Shown here: piece by piece, positions 53,816 to 62,763 of the stretch
Layout: each line of letters begins with the position of its first letter
Position numbering within the stretch: position 1 is the first letter of the stretch
Origin: Desulfovibrio sp. Fe33
GTDB taxonomy: Bacteria > Desulfobacterota > Desulfovibrionia > Desulfovibrionales > Desulfovibrionaceae
Reading direction: 5' to 3'
DNA: 64,000 nucleotides
NCBI RefSeq assembly: GCF_028532725.1
Contig: NZ_JAQKGU010000007.1
Location: forward strand, 1-64,000
Notes under the pieces: model-generated
The model's input: the letters and a program-made list of their open reading frames with translations, nothing else
Told to the model about the DNA's origin: nothing
The model's database searches: none
Program-made: the position numbers and the translations under genes

Positions 53816-55549
53816 TTAGGGGCAGGGCAGGGAGACTCTGGGTGTTTGGGGGCGAGGTTTTGTCGCCGTCGGTTGTTCGCCTTGTTCAAGTTTCTCGACG
53901 AGGCATTTGGCGCGGAACAGCGCGGACGGGTAATCCGCACAGACGTTTTCGGGGCCGACGAGAGCTTTGGTGCCCATGGCGCGGAGAACGCGGCGGACGC
54001 CTTCGTTGATGTCCGCGAGGACTACGGTCGTTCCGGTCCGATGCGCCTTGTGAATGACGTTTTCAAGCGCCTCGATGGCCGTCGCGTCGATGTGGTTGAC
54101 GTGGCTCAGTTTGATGATGAGCACCTTGGGCGGCGTGCGGGTAAATTGCATGATGTCCATGAACCGCTGGGCCATGCCGAAGAAGAACGGGCCTTCGACT
54201 TCGTAGCTTGCGATCTGGTCATGGTAGTTGGAATCGGGAAGGGTGTCGGTTTCCTTCTCCATGGGAACTTCGCATACGCTGCCTACTTCGCTCATGCGCT
54301 TCATGAACAGCAGGGCTGCGAGCACCACGCCCACCTGCACCGCGACCGTCAGGTCTACGAATACCGTCAACGAGAAGGTAATCAGCAGAACCAGTGAATC
54401 TGCCTTCGGAGCGTGCAGCAGGCGCTTGAAGCGGTGCAGTTCGCTCATGTCCCAGGCGACGAAAGTCAGGATGGCGGCCAGGCTCGCGAGCGGGATGTGG
54501 TACAACAGCTTGGAGCAGAACATCAGGAAGACCACGAGAGTGATGACGTGTATGATGCCCGATACCGGGGAATAGGCTCCCGCCCGGATGTTGGTGGCGG
54601 TACGGGCAATGGCCCCGGTGGCGGGGATGCCGCCGAACATTGCCGAGGCGATGTTGGCGAAGCCCTGGGCAACCAGTTCCATCGAGGGGTTGTGCCGCTT
54701 TCCGGTCATGCCGTCCGCCACGACCGCGCTGAGCAGGGATTCGATGCCCGCCAGCAGCGCAATGGTCAGGGCTTCCGGCAGCAGTACGCGGATGGATTCG
54801 AGGCTGAACGCGGGATACTGCAAATGGGGCATTTCCGCCGGGATGCCGCCGAAGTGGGAGCCGATGGTTTCGATGGGCAGATGCAGAACCCAGGTGGCGA
54901 GGGTGGCGAAGAAGATGCCGACGATGTGGGCGGGGAGTCTGGGGACGAACTGCCGCACCAGAATCATGATCGCGAGGGTGCCGAGACTCACTCCCAGGGC
55001 GGCGCCGCTGAAGGTCGGAAGCGCGTTGGCGCAAGCGGCGATCCTGTCGAGGAATCCGGACGGCACGGAAGCTAGGCCGAGGCCGAAGAAGTCCTTGAGC
55101 TGGGTGGTCACGATGAGCAGTGCAATGCCGGTCGTGAAGCCGGTGACGACCGGATAGGGGATGAACCGCAGGAATTTACCGAAATTGAAAATGCCCATGA
55201 GCACCAGCAGGACGCCCGCCAGCAGCATGGTCACGACCAGCCCTTCATAGCCGTGCCGGGCGATGACGCTCGCGACGATGACGACGAAGGCGCCGGTGGG
55301 GCCGCCGATCTGGAAACGCGAGCCGCCAAAGGCGGAAATGATGAAGCCCGCGACGATGGAGGTGAACAGTCCCTGTTCAGGTGTCGCTCCGGAAGCGATG
55401 GCGAAGGCCATGGCCAACGGCAGGGCCACGATGCCCACTGTTACGCCGGAACCCAAATCCCGGGCCAGATTGTTGATGGAATAGCCTTCCCGAAGGGAAG
55501 ACCACAGAGCGGGGATGAGATCCACGCTAAAGTACTTTGCAAAAGACAT
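53816..55549 (-). CDS. SulP family inorganic anion transporter
   Basis: This 577-residue permease has 10-14 membrane segments. SulP features include VALPLAMAFAIASGATPEQGLFTSIVAGFI, SRFQIGGPTGAFVVIV and GVESLLSA-type repeats. A cytoplasmic STAS domain (about 440-550: VLIIKLSHVNHIDATAIEALE) ends the protein. Sulfate is a natural candidate in a sulfate reducer, but bicarbonate or other anions are possible. The start MSFAKYF at 55549 follows GGGGACG. Confidence 0.92.
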   Translation of the reverse strand: MSFAKYFSVDLIPALWSSLREGYSINNLARDLGSGVTVGIVALPLAMAFAIASGATPEQGLFTSIVAGFIISAFGGSRFQIGGPTGAFVVIVASVIARHGYEGLVVTMLLAGVLLVLMGIFNFGKFLRFIPYPVVTGFTTGIALLIVTTQLKDFFGLGLASVPSGFLDRIAACANALPTFSGAALGVSLGTLAIMILVRQFVPRLPAHIVGIFFATLATWVLHLPIETIGSHFGGIPAEMPHLQYPAFSLESIRVLLPEALTIALLAGIESLLSAVVADGMTGKRHNPSMELVAQGFANIASAMFGGIPATGAIARTATNIRAGAYSPVSGIIHVITLVVFLMFCSKLLYHIPLASLAAILTFVAWDMSELHRFKRLLHAPKADSLVLLITFSLTVFVDLTVAVQVGVVLAALLFMKRMSEVGSVCEVPMEKETDTLPDSNYHDQIASYEVEGPFFFGMAQRFMDIMQFTRTPPKVLIIKLSHVNHIDATAIEALENVIHKAHRTGTTVVLADINEGVRRVLRAMGTKALVGPENVCADYPSALFRAKCLVEKLEQGEQPTATKPRPQTPRVSLPCP

Positions 55550-55952
55550 AAAACGTCCCCAATGGCAATGTTTCGCCGATGGGCACAGGCAGGTCCGGCC
55601 AATCCGACTCTGCGGTCGGGCCATGTCTGGAGGCTCATAAAAGGCAGGTTGAAAAAAAGCAGCCCACCCAAATAGTCAGGGTAAGTTCCGCTGTCAAGGT
55701 GAATCGTATTCCGCGAATAGTTCCCATTTAATAGGCAGTTCGCGGGCTTGTTTCTCCTTTTCCCCCATGGTGAAAAGGGAGCCGCCGCTTGTCGTGGAGG
55801 CTTCGTTTGATCGCATGGGAATCGTTTTGCTTCATGGCGGGAACGTGATGTTTGGGTGAAGTTCCGGCGGTTTTTGGGGGGCTACTTCACTCCAATGGAT
55901 ATGTATGGTAGGGAAAGTCTGCCTGGTATGTGATTCCGGCTTTGGAGTTCAT
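55550..55952. other. 403-base divergent intergenic region
   Basis: This lies between the divergent SulP gene and the exported-protein operon. It contains no convincing coding frame. Promoters for both directions must be here, but no strong -35/-10 pair or operator stood out. Confidence 0.4.
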
Positions 55953-56573
55953 ATGAGACAGTTTATCGGGATGGTTGTTATAGTCTGCGCGGTCGTGCTC
56001 CTGGGGCGGACCTCTGGAGCCGAGGAATTGGCCGATGTGGTGTGGGAGCTGGTTGAGGAGGTCGAGCGGCACCCGGAAAGTGCCGACGCGCAGAAACGGG
56101 CGGGTGGAGCGTATCTGCTTCTGGCCCGCGAAGTGGGGGAAAATCCGGCCCGTGAAGTGTTCGGGGCCATGGCGGATTTTCACCTCGACCAGGCCGTGCA
56201 GCTTGATCCAGACGATATGGAAGCGCTGGAGTGGCTGGGCGAGACGGCCGTGCTCAACATGGACCCTTCGAAGGCAGCCGCCGTGTTCGAGGAGTTGGTC
56301 CGCCGCCAGACCGATCCCGCCGAGGGGAAGAACCTGGTCCAGTTGCATACTTGCTATCAATGGCTGACCGACCCGTGGCGGGGGGTGGCGTTCTATCGTT
56401 CCCAATTGGAGCGGATGCCCGATTGGCCTCAGGTGAAGTTTCTGATGGCGTCCTTTCTGCTGGACATGGATCGGGCTGAAGCCCTCGACATCCTGTTGGA
56501 GCTGGCTTCGTCACCTGGTACTCCGGAGGGACTTCGGGCCACGGTCCGCGCCGCGCTGAAGGAGGAGTTATGA
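55953..56573 (+). CDS. Exported TPR-like protein, first gene of an uncharacterised operon
   Basis: This 206-residue protein begins with a signal peptide (MRQFIGMVVIVCAVVLLGRTSGAEE). It then has helical TPR-like repeats: ADVVWELVEEVERHPESADAQKRAGGAYLLLAREV, FHLDQAVQLDPDDMEALEWLGETAVLNMDPSKAAAVFEELV. The ATG at 55953 is preferred over an upstream ATG at 55905, because the signal peptide starts there and GGAG precedes it. Its TGA overlaps the next ATG. No known family beyond TPR; likely a periplasmic partner protein. Confidence 0.75.
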   Translation: MRQFIGMVVIVCAVVLLGRTSGAEELADVVWELVEEVERHPESADAQKRAGGAYLLLAREVGENPAREVFGAMADFHLDQAVQLDPDDMEALEWLGETAVLNMDPSKAAAVFEELVRRQTDPAEGKNLVQLHTCYQWLTDPWRGVAFYRSQLERMPDWPQVKFLMASFLLDMDRAEALDILLELASSPGTPEGLRATVRAALKEEL

Positions 56574-58936
56574 CCCTCCGTCCGTTGTTTCTTCTGCTGG
56601 CGTTTCTCGGGTTATCCCTGCCGGCCTTTGCCGCTCCACAAGATTATTTTGCCAGAAAACAGCAATTGTACACGGAGTGGGAAAAGGTCAGGCTCAATTA
56701 TCCCGACGCTTCCCAACGGGCCGCCGCTTTTAAGCGGTATATCACCGATCCACTGGAGAAAATGGACAACGATCGGATCGGCGATTTTTACAAGGTGTGC
56801 AAGGAGGCCGACATTCCGGTGGACGACCAGCTTTTCTCCGCCGGTTCTCCTCCCGGCAGCCCCAGCTTCAAGCCGGGTGGGGACCTTGATGTCATGGCGC
56901 GAGACCCCCAGGCGTACTACCGCTTTAAGAAGGCCGCCCGGCAGTACGGCTTGAAGGTTGCGACCAACGGCAACTCCATCACGATCGAATCCCATGAAGT
57001 GACGATGCATCTGCCGGATTCGAAATACAGCAACCCCACCAGCGCGGCCAATCGGATGAAGGCCATGGCGAGCGACATGGAAGCCGCCGAAGGATACGCC
57101 CTGGGGTCGGGAACAACCATTCCCCATGGCAAAGGGGCGGTGCGTCTCGAGCGGGGCATCATGAATACGCCGATTGTCGCTATCGGGGATTTCTACAAAA
57201 AAGGGCACGAGGCCGACCATTTCCTTAAAGGACCTTACAATCGGCAGAAGGTCATTGAATCCCTCAATTTCGGCAACAAGGCGGCCTATAAGGCGAGCGG
57301 CGCGTTGAAAAGCGCGGGCATCAATCCCGGGATGTCCATTCACCGCATGAATCTCGCCGAGCTGGACGAGTTGCTCGGCAACCGGACCGGGCAGGAAGCC
57401 ATTGATTTTGCGCGTCAGTACAATCGCAGGACCTTCCAGCAACTGGGAGAGATGCGTGAACTGGCGGCGGCACAGTCGGCCAAGGATATCGCCACAGTTC
57501 GGCAGCAGATACAAGCCCTCAAAAAGGCTGGCAATTACAGGGAGGCCACGGCTCTCAGGCAGCAGCTCAATACAACGAGGGAGCAGGTCCAGCGCGTGGC
57601 GGAGCTGTCCGGCCGCAAGAGCCTGGTCAGCGAAGTCTTCAGCAATGCGGACGATGTCGGGGACGCCACAAGTGGCAAGCGCGGCGCGGAAATGCTCCGG
57701 AAGCTTTCGAAGAATCTGGAGAAAGTCACCCCAGCCCTGAAAAAGCTGGGAGCCATGCTCGTCAAGGCGGCGGTGTGGGCGGGCAGGCTCGCCCAAGTGT
57801 ATGAAGTCTCCAAGATGTATGACCGGGCCGAAGAGCGCGAGGCCGAATGGGCCAGGCGGATCGGGCGGGACCCGTCCACAGGCGGCATCGCCAAGGAATT
57901 TCTGTTCGAGGCCCTCGGGTTTCATCAGTCCAAGCTTGAGGCCGAGGAAGCCTTGCGCCGCGCGGGCAAGGACCCCAATGAAATGCTGACCTGGGACTTT
58001 ATGAAGCATTTCGTCATGAACGAGACCGACTACCTCATCAAGGCATATAATCCGCTGGTGCATCTGAGCCCGACCGAGAGGTTCTACAAATACTTGCGGG
58101 ACAACCCTGACGCGGCCAAACAATTGCTCGGCAAGCCTGTCGCGCCCAAGCCTCTGGCCGAGACGCCGTCCGATATACCCCTGATGGTGGCCGCATCCGT
58201 CAAGGGAGCTGAGGACGACGGGGAAAAGGAGGGCGAAGCTGTCCTGCCCCCGATGATCGCCGCCTCTCTCAAGAAGGATGAGGCCAAGGACGACGGGAAG
58301 CCCAAGGCGTCCGAAAGCGGCGTGGGGGATGATGCCGAACCGTCGCCAATGGTGGCCGTTTCCACGGGGAAAAAGGAACCCGAGCCCGAGGCTGAGCCCG
58401 AACCGGCGGTGAAACCGACGTCCAAGTCAGAACCTGCGGTACAGCCGGTCGGCAGCGGGTTCAATTCGGGCCGGAATTATGCGGTCAAAGCCATCGCCCT
58501 GGATCTGGAGTCCAGAATGTGCCCCTCCGGCACTTCCTCGGCGCGGTTCGAGGGGGTGGTCCAGGGCAGTGAAATGACGGTTATCGTGCGGCAGGACGGG
58601 GTTGATTACGTCATTTCCGGACAAAAGGCCCAATACCTGCTCGTGCGCAACGGATACATCAGGAATCAGAAAAATTGCGGGTACGTCACCACAGGCAAAT
58701 ACAAACAGTTCGGTCCGGGCATCACCCAAGGCGGAAACGAGGGAGCCAAGAAGTCCCACGGCGAGTGCGTGGAGCAATATTGCCCCGGTTGCGTCCAGGA
58801 CCAATTGCTCGGCGTGGGGTTCGGCCACAGCCGTCCTCAGGTGGACGAGGGCGAAGTGCGCGACACCCGTTGCGCCGATTGTCTGGAAGCCAATCGTGAT
58901 AAAATCAACGCATGTACCGATTGGGGGAATCAATGA
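56570..58936 (+). CDS. Large exported protein of unknown function with possible nucleotidyltransferase-like signature
   Basis: This 788-residue protein has a signal peptide (1-21, ending AFA). At 92-107 it reads GS...GGDLD, and ITIESHEV follows at 137-144; this layout recalls the GS-x(n)-DxD ... D/E pattern of polymerase-beta-type nucleotidyltransferases. A helical, coiled-coil-prone middle (about 285-510) follows, then a linker with three imperfect PxMVAxS repeats (537, 560, 592) and a Pro/Glu-rich stretch. The C-terminal domain has cysteine pairs (C733, C737, C740, C768, C771, C782). I do not recognise the family. Confidence 0.7.
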   Translation: MTLRPLFLLLAFLGLSLPAFAAPQDYFARKQQLYTEWEKVRLNYPDASQRAAAFKRYITDPLEKMDNDRIGDFYKVCKEADIPVDDQLFSAGSPPGSPSFKPGGDLDVMARDPQAYYRFKKAARQYGLKVATNGNSITIESHEVTMHLPDSKYSNPTSAANRMKAMASDMEAAEGYALGSGTTIPHGKGAVRLERGIMNTPIVAIGDFYKKGHEADHFLKGPYNRQKVIESLNFGNKAAYKASGALKSAGINPGMSIHRMNLAELDELLGNRTGQEAIDFARQYNRRTFQQLGEMRELAAAQSAKDIATVRQQIQALKKAGNYREATALRQQLNTTREQVQRVAELSGRKSLVSEVFSNADDVGDATSGKRGAEMLRKLSKNLEKVTPALKKLGAMLVKAAVWAGRLAQVYEVSKMYDRAEEREAEWARRIGRDPSTGGIAKEFLFEALGFHQSKLEAEEALRRAGKDPNEMLTWDFMKHFVMNETDYLIKAYNPLVHLSPTERFYKYLRDNPDAAKQLLGKPVAPKPLAETPSDIPLMVAASVKGAEDDGEKEGEAVLPPMIAASLKKDEAKDDGKPKASESGVGDDAEPSPMVAVSTGKKEPEPEAEPEPAVKPTSKSEPAVQPVGSGFNSGRNYAVKAIALDLESRMCPSGTSSARFEGVVQGSEMTVIVRQDGVDYVISGQKAQYLLVRNGYIRNQKNCGYVTTGKYKQFGPGITQGGNEGAKKSHGECVEQYCPGCVQDQLLGVGFGHSRPQVDEGEVRDTRCADCLEANRDKINACTDWGNQ

Positions 58937-59847
58937 GTGTTTTCGGGCGGGCGATACTGATTTGGGCGGCCGTGCTCCTGTCGGCTCCAGCGGTTCTTGC
59001 CGACGGGTTCGACGGCCTGGAGCCGGGGCGGTCCTGCCGGGGCGAGGTCTATCGGAAGTTGGGCGAGCCGATCAGCGTGGCCACCGGGGGGAAGATTTGT
59101 TATTTCGATCCCGCTCCGTACAAGGGGAAAACAGTCCGGGCCGTGTTTTTCGATTCCGGCATCCTGCGGGAGATCGTTCTTGAGCCCGGGGCGAGTTATT
59201 CCAGGGAACAGTACGAAAAATGGCTGGGCCTGGGAACGCCGAGCGGTCACATGGAGCGGGACGGCATCCGGACGACCCTATACGACGGGCAAGGAGTCAA
59301 GCTCGTCCACGAGAGTTTGTCGCCCGACAGCCTTGTCGCGAGCTATGTTCACTACAGTGCCGATGGTTGGGAAACGGAAAAACAGCGGGCCGCATTGGAA
59401 GACCGGTTCCATGCGGCCGTGGACAAGGGGGATTGCGCGGAAATGCGGTCCGCCTTCACCTCGGGGCAGAAGCGGTTTCCGAACGTTGCCTGGTTTTACG
59501 CCGATGAGATATCGTGGACCGTGAAATGCGACCCGGATTTTCGGCAAAAGACAAACCATCTTGTTTCATTGTCGATCAAGTCGGCGGAATTGAACCCCAC
59601 GGATGATGCGTATAGATTCCTCGCGTTTGTCCATGTCTCCATTACCAAAGATCCTGCCAAGGCGCTGGCCGCGTTTAATCATCTCGATTTGAACGAGCAC
59701 CCGGATATACACGCCTACCTGGGCGGCTGTTATATGGAATTGGGAAACAAGGCCGAAGCCAGGAAGCATTTTCAAGCCTATTTGAAGCAGTTCCCGAATG
59801 GCGAACTCGCTGCCACCTCGCGCGCCGCCTTGAAAAAATTGAAGTAA
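58933..59847 (+). CDS. Exported protein with BamE/SmpA-like N-domain and TPR C-domain
   Basis: This 304-residue protein has a signal peptide ending VLA. The N-terminal segment GLEPGRSCRGEVYRKLGEPIS...KTVRAVFFDSGILREIVL resembles the small beta-alpha SmpA/OmlA (BamE-like) domain. The C-terminal half has TPR-like helices (DPAKALAAFNHL, PDIHAYLGGCYMELGNKAEARKHFQAYLKQFPNG). The ATG overlaps the upstream TGA, so all three genes are translationally coupled. Function unknown; it probably works with the large protein before it. Confidence 0.7.
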   Translation: MSVFGRAILIWAAVLLSAPAVLADGFDGLEPGRSCRGEVYRKLGEPISVATGGKICYFDPAPYKGKTVRAVFFDSGILREIVLEPGASYSREQYEKWLGLGTPSGHMERDGIRTTLYDGQGVKLVHESLSPDSLVASYVHYSADGWETEKQRAALEDRFHAAVDKGDCAEMRSAFTSGQKRFPNVAWFYADEISWTVKCDPDFRQKTNHLVSLSIKSAELNPTDDAYRFLAFVHVSITKDPAKALAAFNHLDLNEHPDIHAYLGGCYMELGNKAEARKHFQAYLKQFPNGELAATSRAALKKLK

Positions 59848-59848
59848 A

Positions 59849-59882
59849 AGTCCGGCGGCGCGCAAGCCGGGCCGCCGGACTA
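59849..59882 (+). terminator. Hairpin ending the exported-protein operon
   Basis: GTCCGGCGGC pairs with GCCGCCGGAC. There is no U-tract, so it may be an mRNA stability hairpin or an inefficient terminator. Confidence 0.5.
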
Positions 59883-59961
59883 TCCGGGAGGAGTGTTGGA
59901 AGTCTCTTTCCGCTGCGTTCCCGGGTTGGCTGTTCGGTTCCAATCGTCCCCAATCAGGCCG

Positions 59962-60660
59962 TTAACGGGAATACCGCTCCTCTTTCCACGGATCGGCCGA
60001 GTTGCTGTATCCGCGTTTTTCCCAGTAGCCCAGTTCGTCTCGAGAGACTACCTTCAGGCCTTCCACCCATTTTGCGCTTTTGTAGAGATATCTGTCGGGA
60101 ACCACGGCCCTTACCGGTGCGCCGTTGGCCCGGGGCAGCGGTTTGCCGGAAAGGGTGTGCGCCAAGAAGACGTCGGCCTTTCGCGCATCGTCGAGCGGTA
60201 TGCTCGTGGTGTAACCGTGTGCGGCTTGGATGACGATGAACCCCTTGTCGATTTTTGGGCGAGCCCTTTCCAGAAGGGTGGAGAGAAGGACGCCGCGCCA
60301 GGATGAATCGAGCAGGGTCCAGCCGGTCACGCAGTGGATGTCGCAGGTGATGTCCGATTGCTCGAACTTCATCAATTCCTCGAAATCCACGGTGTAGGGG
60401 TGTTCTACTTCGCCATGGACGCGCAGACGGAAATCCTCGATGCGGGGCGATCCGGGTTTTCCGCCCATGTCCTCAATGAGCTCGATGGCGGTTTGGCCCG
60501 GGGGAATACGGGGCTTTCCGTCTTTTCGGACTTCTTCTGCAAGGCTTTTTTGCCTGGCCTCCGAAACCGTGGCGAACAGGCCGGGCAGTCCGATGTTGAC
60601 CACGGTTCCGGCTGCGACGGCAAGGAACAGGCGTCTGGAGAGCATATTGTCTTCTTTCAT
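59962..60660 (-). CDS. Exported molybdopterin-dependent oxidoreductase (sulfite-oxidase fold)
   Basis: This 232-residue protein has a twin-arginine signal (SRRLFL, residues 8-13) and the sulfite-oxidase/YedY-type core. C110 in CDIHCVTGW is the predicted molybdenum ligand, and [14 protein letters not shown] and [20 protein letters not shown] are further matches. It is shorter than MsrP because the N-terminal part is reduced. It may reduce oxidised sulfur compounds or methionine sulfoxide in the periplasm. The ATG follows AAGGAG. It is the last gene of a minus-strand group with dsrE and peroxiredoxin genes. Confidence 0.88.
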   Translation of the reverse strand: MKEDNMLSRRLFLAVAAGTVVNIGLPGLFATVSEARQKSLAEEVRKDGKPRIPPGQTAIELIEDMGGKPGSPRIEDFRLRVHGEVEHPYTVDFEELMKFEQSDITCDIHCVTGWTLLDSSWRGVLLSTLLERARPKIDKGFIVIQAAHGYTTSIPLDDARKADVFLAHTLSGKPLPRANGAPVRAVVPDRYLYKSAKWVEGLKVVSRDELGYWEKRGYSNSADPWKEERYSR

Positions 60661-60721
60661 GAAGTCTCCTTGGCGGAGTTGATCATTTCAAGGACGGCGG
60701 CGAACAGAGAACTGCCCGTCC

Positions 60722-60745
60722 GCCCGGGCCGTGCGCACGGCCGGG
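60722..60745. terminator. Hairpin between the DsrE-family and molybdoenzyme genes
   Basis: A GC-rich near-palindrome (CCGGGCCGTGC / GCACGGCCGG) lies in the 182-base gap. No T-tract is visible in either direction, so it is at most an attenuator. Confidence 0.35.
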
Positions 60746-60842
60746 ACTTCGCCACTCTTGCAAATTATCAAAGAGCGATCGGAAGAACAAGGATGAACCA
60801 ATCCCGGCTGCATACGCAACGGCATTCCCATCAAGCCGGGGC

Positions 60843-61184
60843 CTAGACAGTGATGAGAGTTTCCCGGCTGCGGAGGAGTTCGGTCAACGGATAGCCCCAT
60901 AAAATCACCTCCATGCCGAGGTCCTGGAGCCTGCTTTTGACACCGAGCCTGTCGGCGCACGCCTCACATGCGCTGAATTCGACTCCTTCCTGCTGGGCTT
61001 CGCGCACCAAAGCCCGGATGTTTTCGTCCTCGGCGACCAGCTTTGCGGTCGCGCCCCAGACGATGACCCTGACCCGCTTCCACCATCCGCGCATTGCGGA
61101 CGCCTTGGCGTACATCAGAACCATCATTTCCGATGTCACCGGGTCGGCATTGGTCCACAGAATATTCAATGTGTCCTTGTCCAT
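60843..61184 (-). CDS. DsrE-family protein
   Basis: This 113-residue DsrE-like protein has LNILWTNADPVTSEMMVLMYAKAS, VRVIVWGATAKLVAED and GVEFSACEACADRLGV. The cysteines in ACEAC are candidates for persulfide carriage. DsrE-type proteins relay sulfur in cytoplasmic sulfur trafficking. It is located between a peroxiredoxin and a molybdoenzyme gene, consistent with a response to oxidised or electrophilic sulfur species. AAGGAG precedes the ATG. Confidence 0.85.
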   Translation of the reverse strand: MDKDTLNILWTNADPVTSEMMVLMYAKASAMRGWWKRVRVIVWGATAKLVAEDENIRALVREAQQEGVEFSACEACADRLGVKSRLQDLGMEVILWGYPLTELLRSRETLITV

Positions 61185-61222
61185 GGGGGTTCTCCTTGTT
61201 CCGATTGGTTCGTGGCCGCGCC

Positions 61223-61873
61223 CTAACGGCCGAGTTTGTCCAGGGCGTCCAGCACTTCCGCGGGTTCCGCGCGTACGGTGTAGTCGGCATCGGCGAACGC
61301 GTAGACGATGACTCCGTCTGAATCGACCACGAACGTGGCGGGCAGGGGCAGGGTGAACCTTCCCGGGCCGTTGTGCTTTTCAAGTTCCAGTCCGAATTTG
61401 TCGTAGATTGCGCGCAGTTCGTCGGAAAGGCTGAAGGCGATGCCTATGTCACGCGCATAGCGGGACCCGGGATCGGACAGGACTTCGAAGGCCAGGCCGT
61501 TTCTTTCGGCTGTGGAGATGGAGCTGTCGGGCATCTCGGGGGAGATGGCGGCCAGTGTCGCGCCCCGGCCTTTGATCTCGCCCAGCGCTTCCTGGTAGGC
61601 GCGCAGTTCGAGGTTGCAGTATGGGCACCAGCCTCCCCGGTAGAAGACAATGACCGCAGGGCCATTTTTAAGAATATCTTCAAGGCTGATGGGGATGCCG
61701 TTCTGGTTCGGAAGGGTGAAGGCGGGCAGTGTTTCTCCGGCTTTCGGGGCGCGATTCGCCAATCCCGATTCGATGAGCCTCTCCAGCTCGGCATCCATGA
61801 CCTTTCGGGCGTCTTCCGGAATCCTTTGCCCGCTTTGCGCCTTTATTTCCGCGAGTTGTTCCTTGAGCGACAT
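61223..61873 (-). CDS. Peroxiredoxin-like (AhpC/TSA family) protein
   Basis: This 216-residue thioredoxin-fold peroxiredoxin has PAFTLPNQNGIPISLEDIL and the redox motif FYRGGWCPYC, with the peroxidatic cysteine first in CPYC. Its helical N-terminal extension of about 45 residues is typical of this peroxiredoxin-like subfamily. It should reduce peroxides with thiols. It is the first gene of the minus-strand group, divergent from a TetR regulator. Confidence 0.92.
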   Translation of the reverse strand: MSLKEQLAEIKAQSGQRIPEDARKVMDAELERLIESGLANRAPKAGETLPAFTLPNQNGIPISLEDILKNGPAVIVFYRGGWCPYCNLELRAYQEALGEIKGRGATLAAISPEMPDSSISTAERNGLAFEVLSDPGSRYARDIGIAFSLSDELRAIYDKFGLELEKHNGPGRFTLPLPATFVVDSDGVIVYAFADADYTVRAEPAEVLDALDKLGR

Positions 61874-61921
61874 GGCGTTCTCCTGATTGTCGTGGGTTGG
61901 GTGAGATATTTACTTCTAACT

Positions 61922-61986
61922 TGAACGTTCATTAAAGTTATGGACGGACCAAAGGCTTGTCAATATCTTTTTGAATGACTATTCAA
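61922..61986. promoter_or_regulatory. Two TetR-type operator candidates between regulator and peroxiredoxin genes
   Basis: TGAACGTTCA (61922-61931) is a perfect 10-bp palindrome. TTGAAT-GACT-ATTCAA (61971-61986) is a perfect 16-bp inverted repeat. Both share TTGAA/TTCAA half-sites and lie in the divergent promoter region, the expected place for binding by the adjacent TetR protein. Confidence 0.6.
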
Positions 61987-62042
61987 GTTGCGTGGAAGGG
62001 CATTTCATGGTCACATGCCCGGCGAACGGAGGACGTATTTCA

Positions 62043-62615
62043 ATGGCTAAAGCGCAATACGACAGGGACGATATCCTCGACAGAGCGGTCGACCTCTTCT
62101 GGAGCAACGGCTTCAGCGGGTCGTCCATGCAGCAGGTCGTGGAGGCTACCGGGTTGAAACCCGGTTCCATCTATTTTTCTTTTGGCAACAAGGAAGCGCT
62201 GTTCAGGGAGGCCGTGGAGAAATACGCCCGGGACGGCATGGTCCGGATACGGGAGACCCTGGACAACGCCCCGAGCGTGGGGGAAGGGCTCTGTCGGCAT
62301 CTGGAGCGATTCATCCAGGATGCCTCCCGAGACGGCTACCGCAGTTGCTTTCTCGTCAAAACGCAATTGGAGACGGCAGGGCTGGCCGAGGGCCTTCACC
62401 AATGCGCGGCCGCAAAGTTGCGGGAAATCGAGGCGCTTTTTCAGAGTTATCTCGAAAGAGAATACGACGAGGAATTGAGCCGCGACCGCGCCGCCAGCAT
62501 CATGCTCCATATTTTCGGAATGCGTGTGTACGGGTATCGGCGAAACGCCGCGGAGCGTATGCGCAGGGCGTTGCGGGAAGGGCTGCCGTGGCTCCCGTGG
62601 CCCGACAGGCCGTGA
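62043..62615 (+). CDS. TetR/AcrR family transcriptional regulator
   Basis: This 190-residue regulator has an N-terminal helix-turn-helix (RDDILDRAVDLFWSNGFSGSSMQQVVEATGLKPGSIYFSFGNKEALF) and a ligand domain containing DGYRSCFLVKTQLETA, where a conserved cysteine occurs. The ATG at 62043 follows GGAGGACG, so upstream in-frame codons are probably untranslated. It very likely represses itself and the divergent peroxiredoxin-DsrE genes. The cysteine could make it sensitive to electrophiles or peroxide. Confidence 0.92.
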   Translation: MAKAQYDRDDILDRAVDLFWSNGFSGSSMQQVVEATGLKPGSIYFSFGNKEALFREAVEKYARDGMVRIRETLDNAPSVGEGLCRHLERFIQDASRDGYRSCFLVKTQLETAGLAEGLHQCAAAKLREIEALFQSYLEREYDEELSRDRAASIMLHIFGMRVYGYRRNAAERMRRALREGLPWLPWPDRP

Positions 62616-62701
62616 TGGCGCAGCCGCGCATTTTCAGGGACAGCCGTACTCGCCGGGGGCGGCCTCGGCGTCGCAATTGACGGGAACAGCGCGGTGAGAA
62701 T

Positions 62702-62738
62702 GAAAAAAGTCCCGCCCTCCGGCGGGGAGGGCGGGGTG
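62702..62738 (-). terminator. Terminator of the small repeat protein gene
   Basis: On the minus strand CCCGCCCTCC pairs with GGAGGGCGGG across a 5-base loop, followed by ACTTTTTTC. Confidence 0.9.
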
Positions 62739-62763
62739 CTTTCGAGGCGTTATCCCCGTTCCT

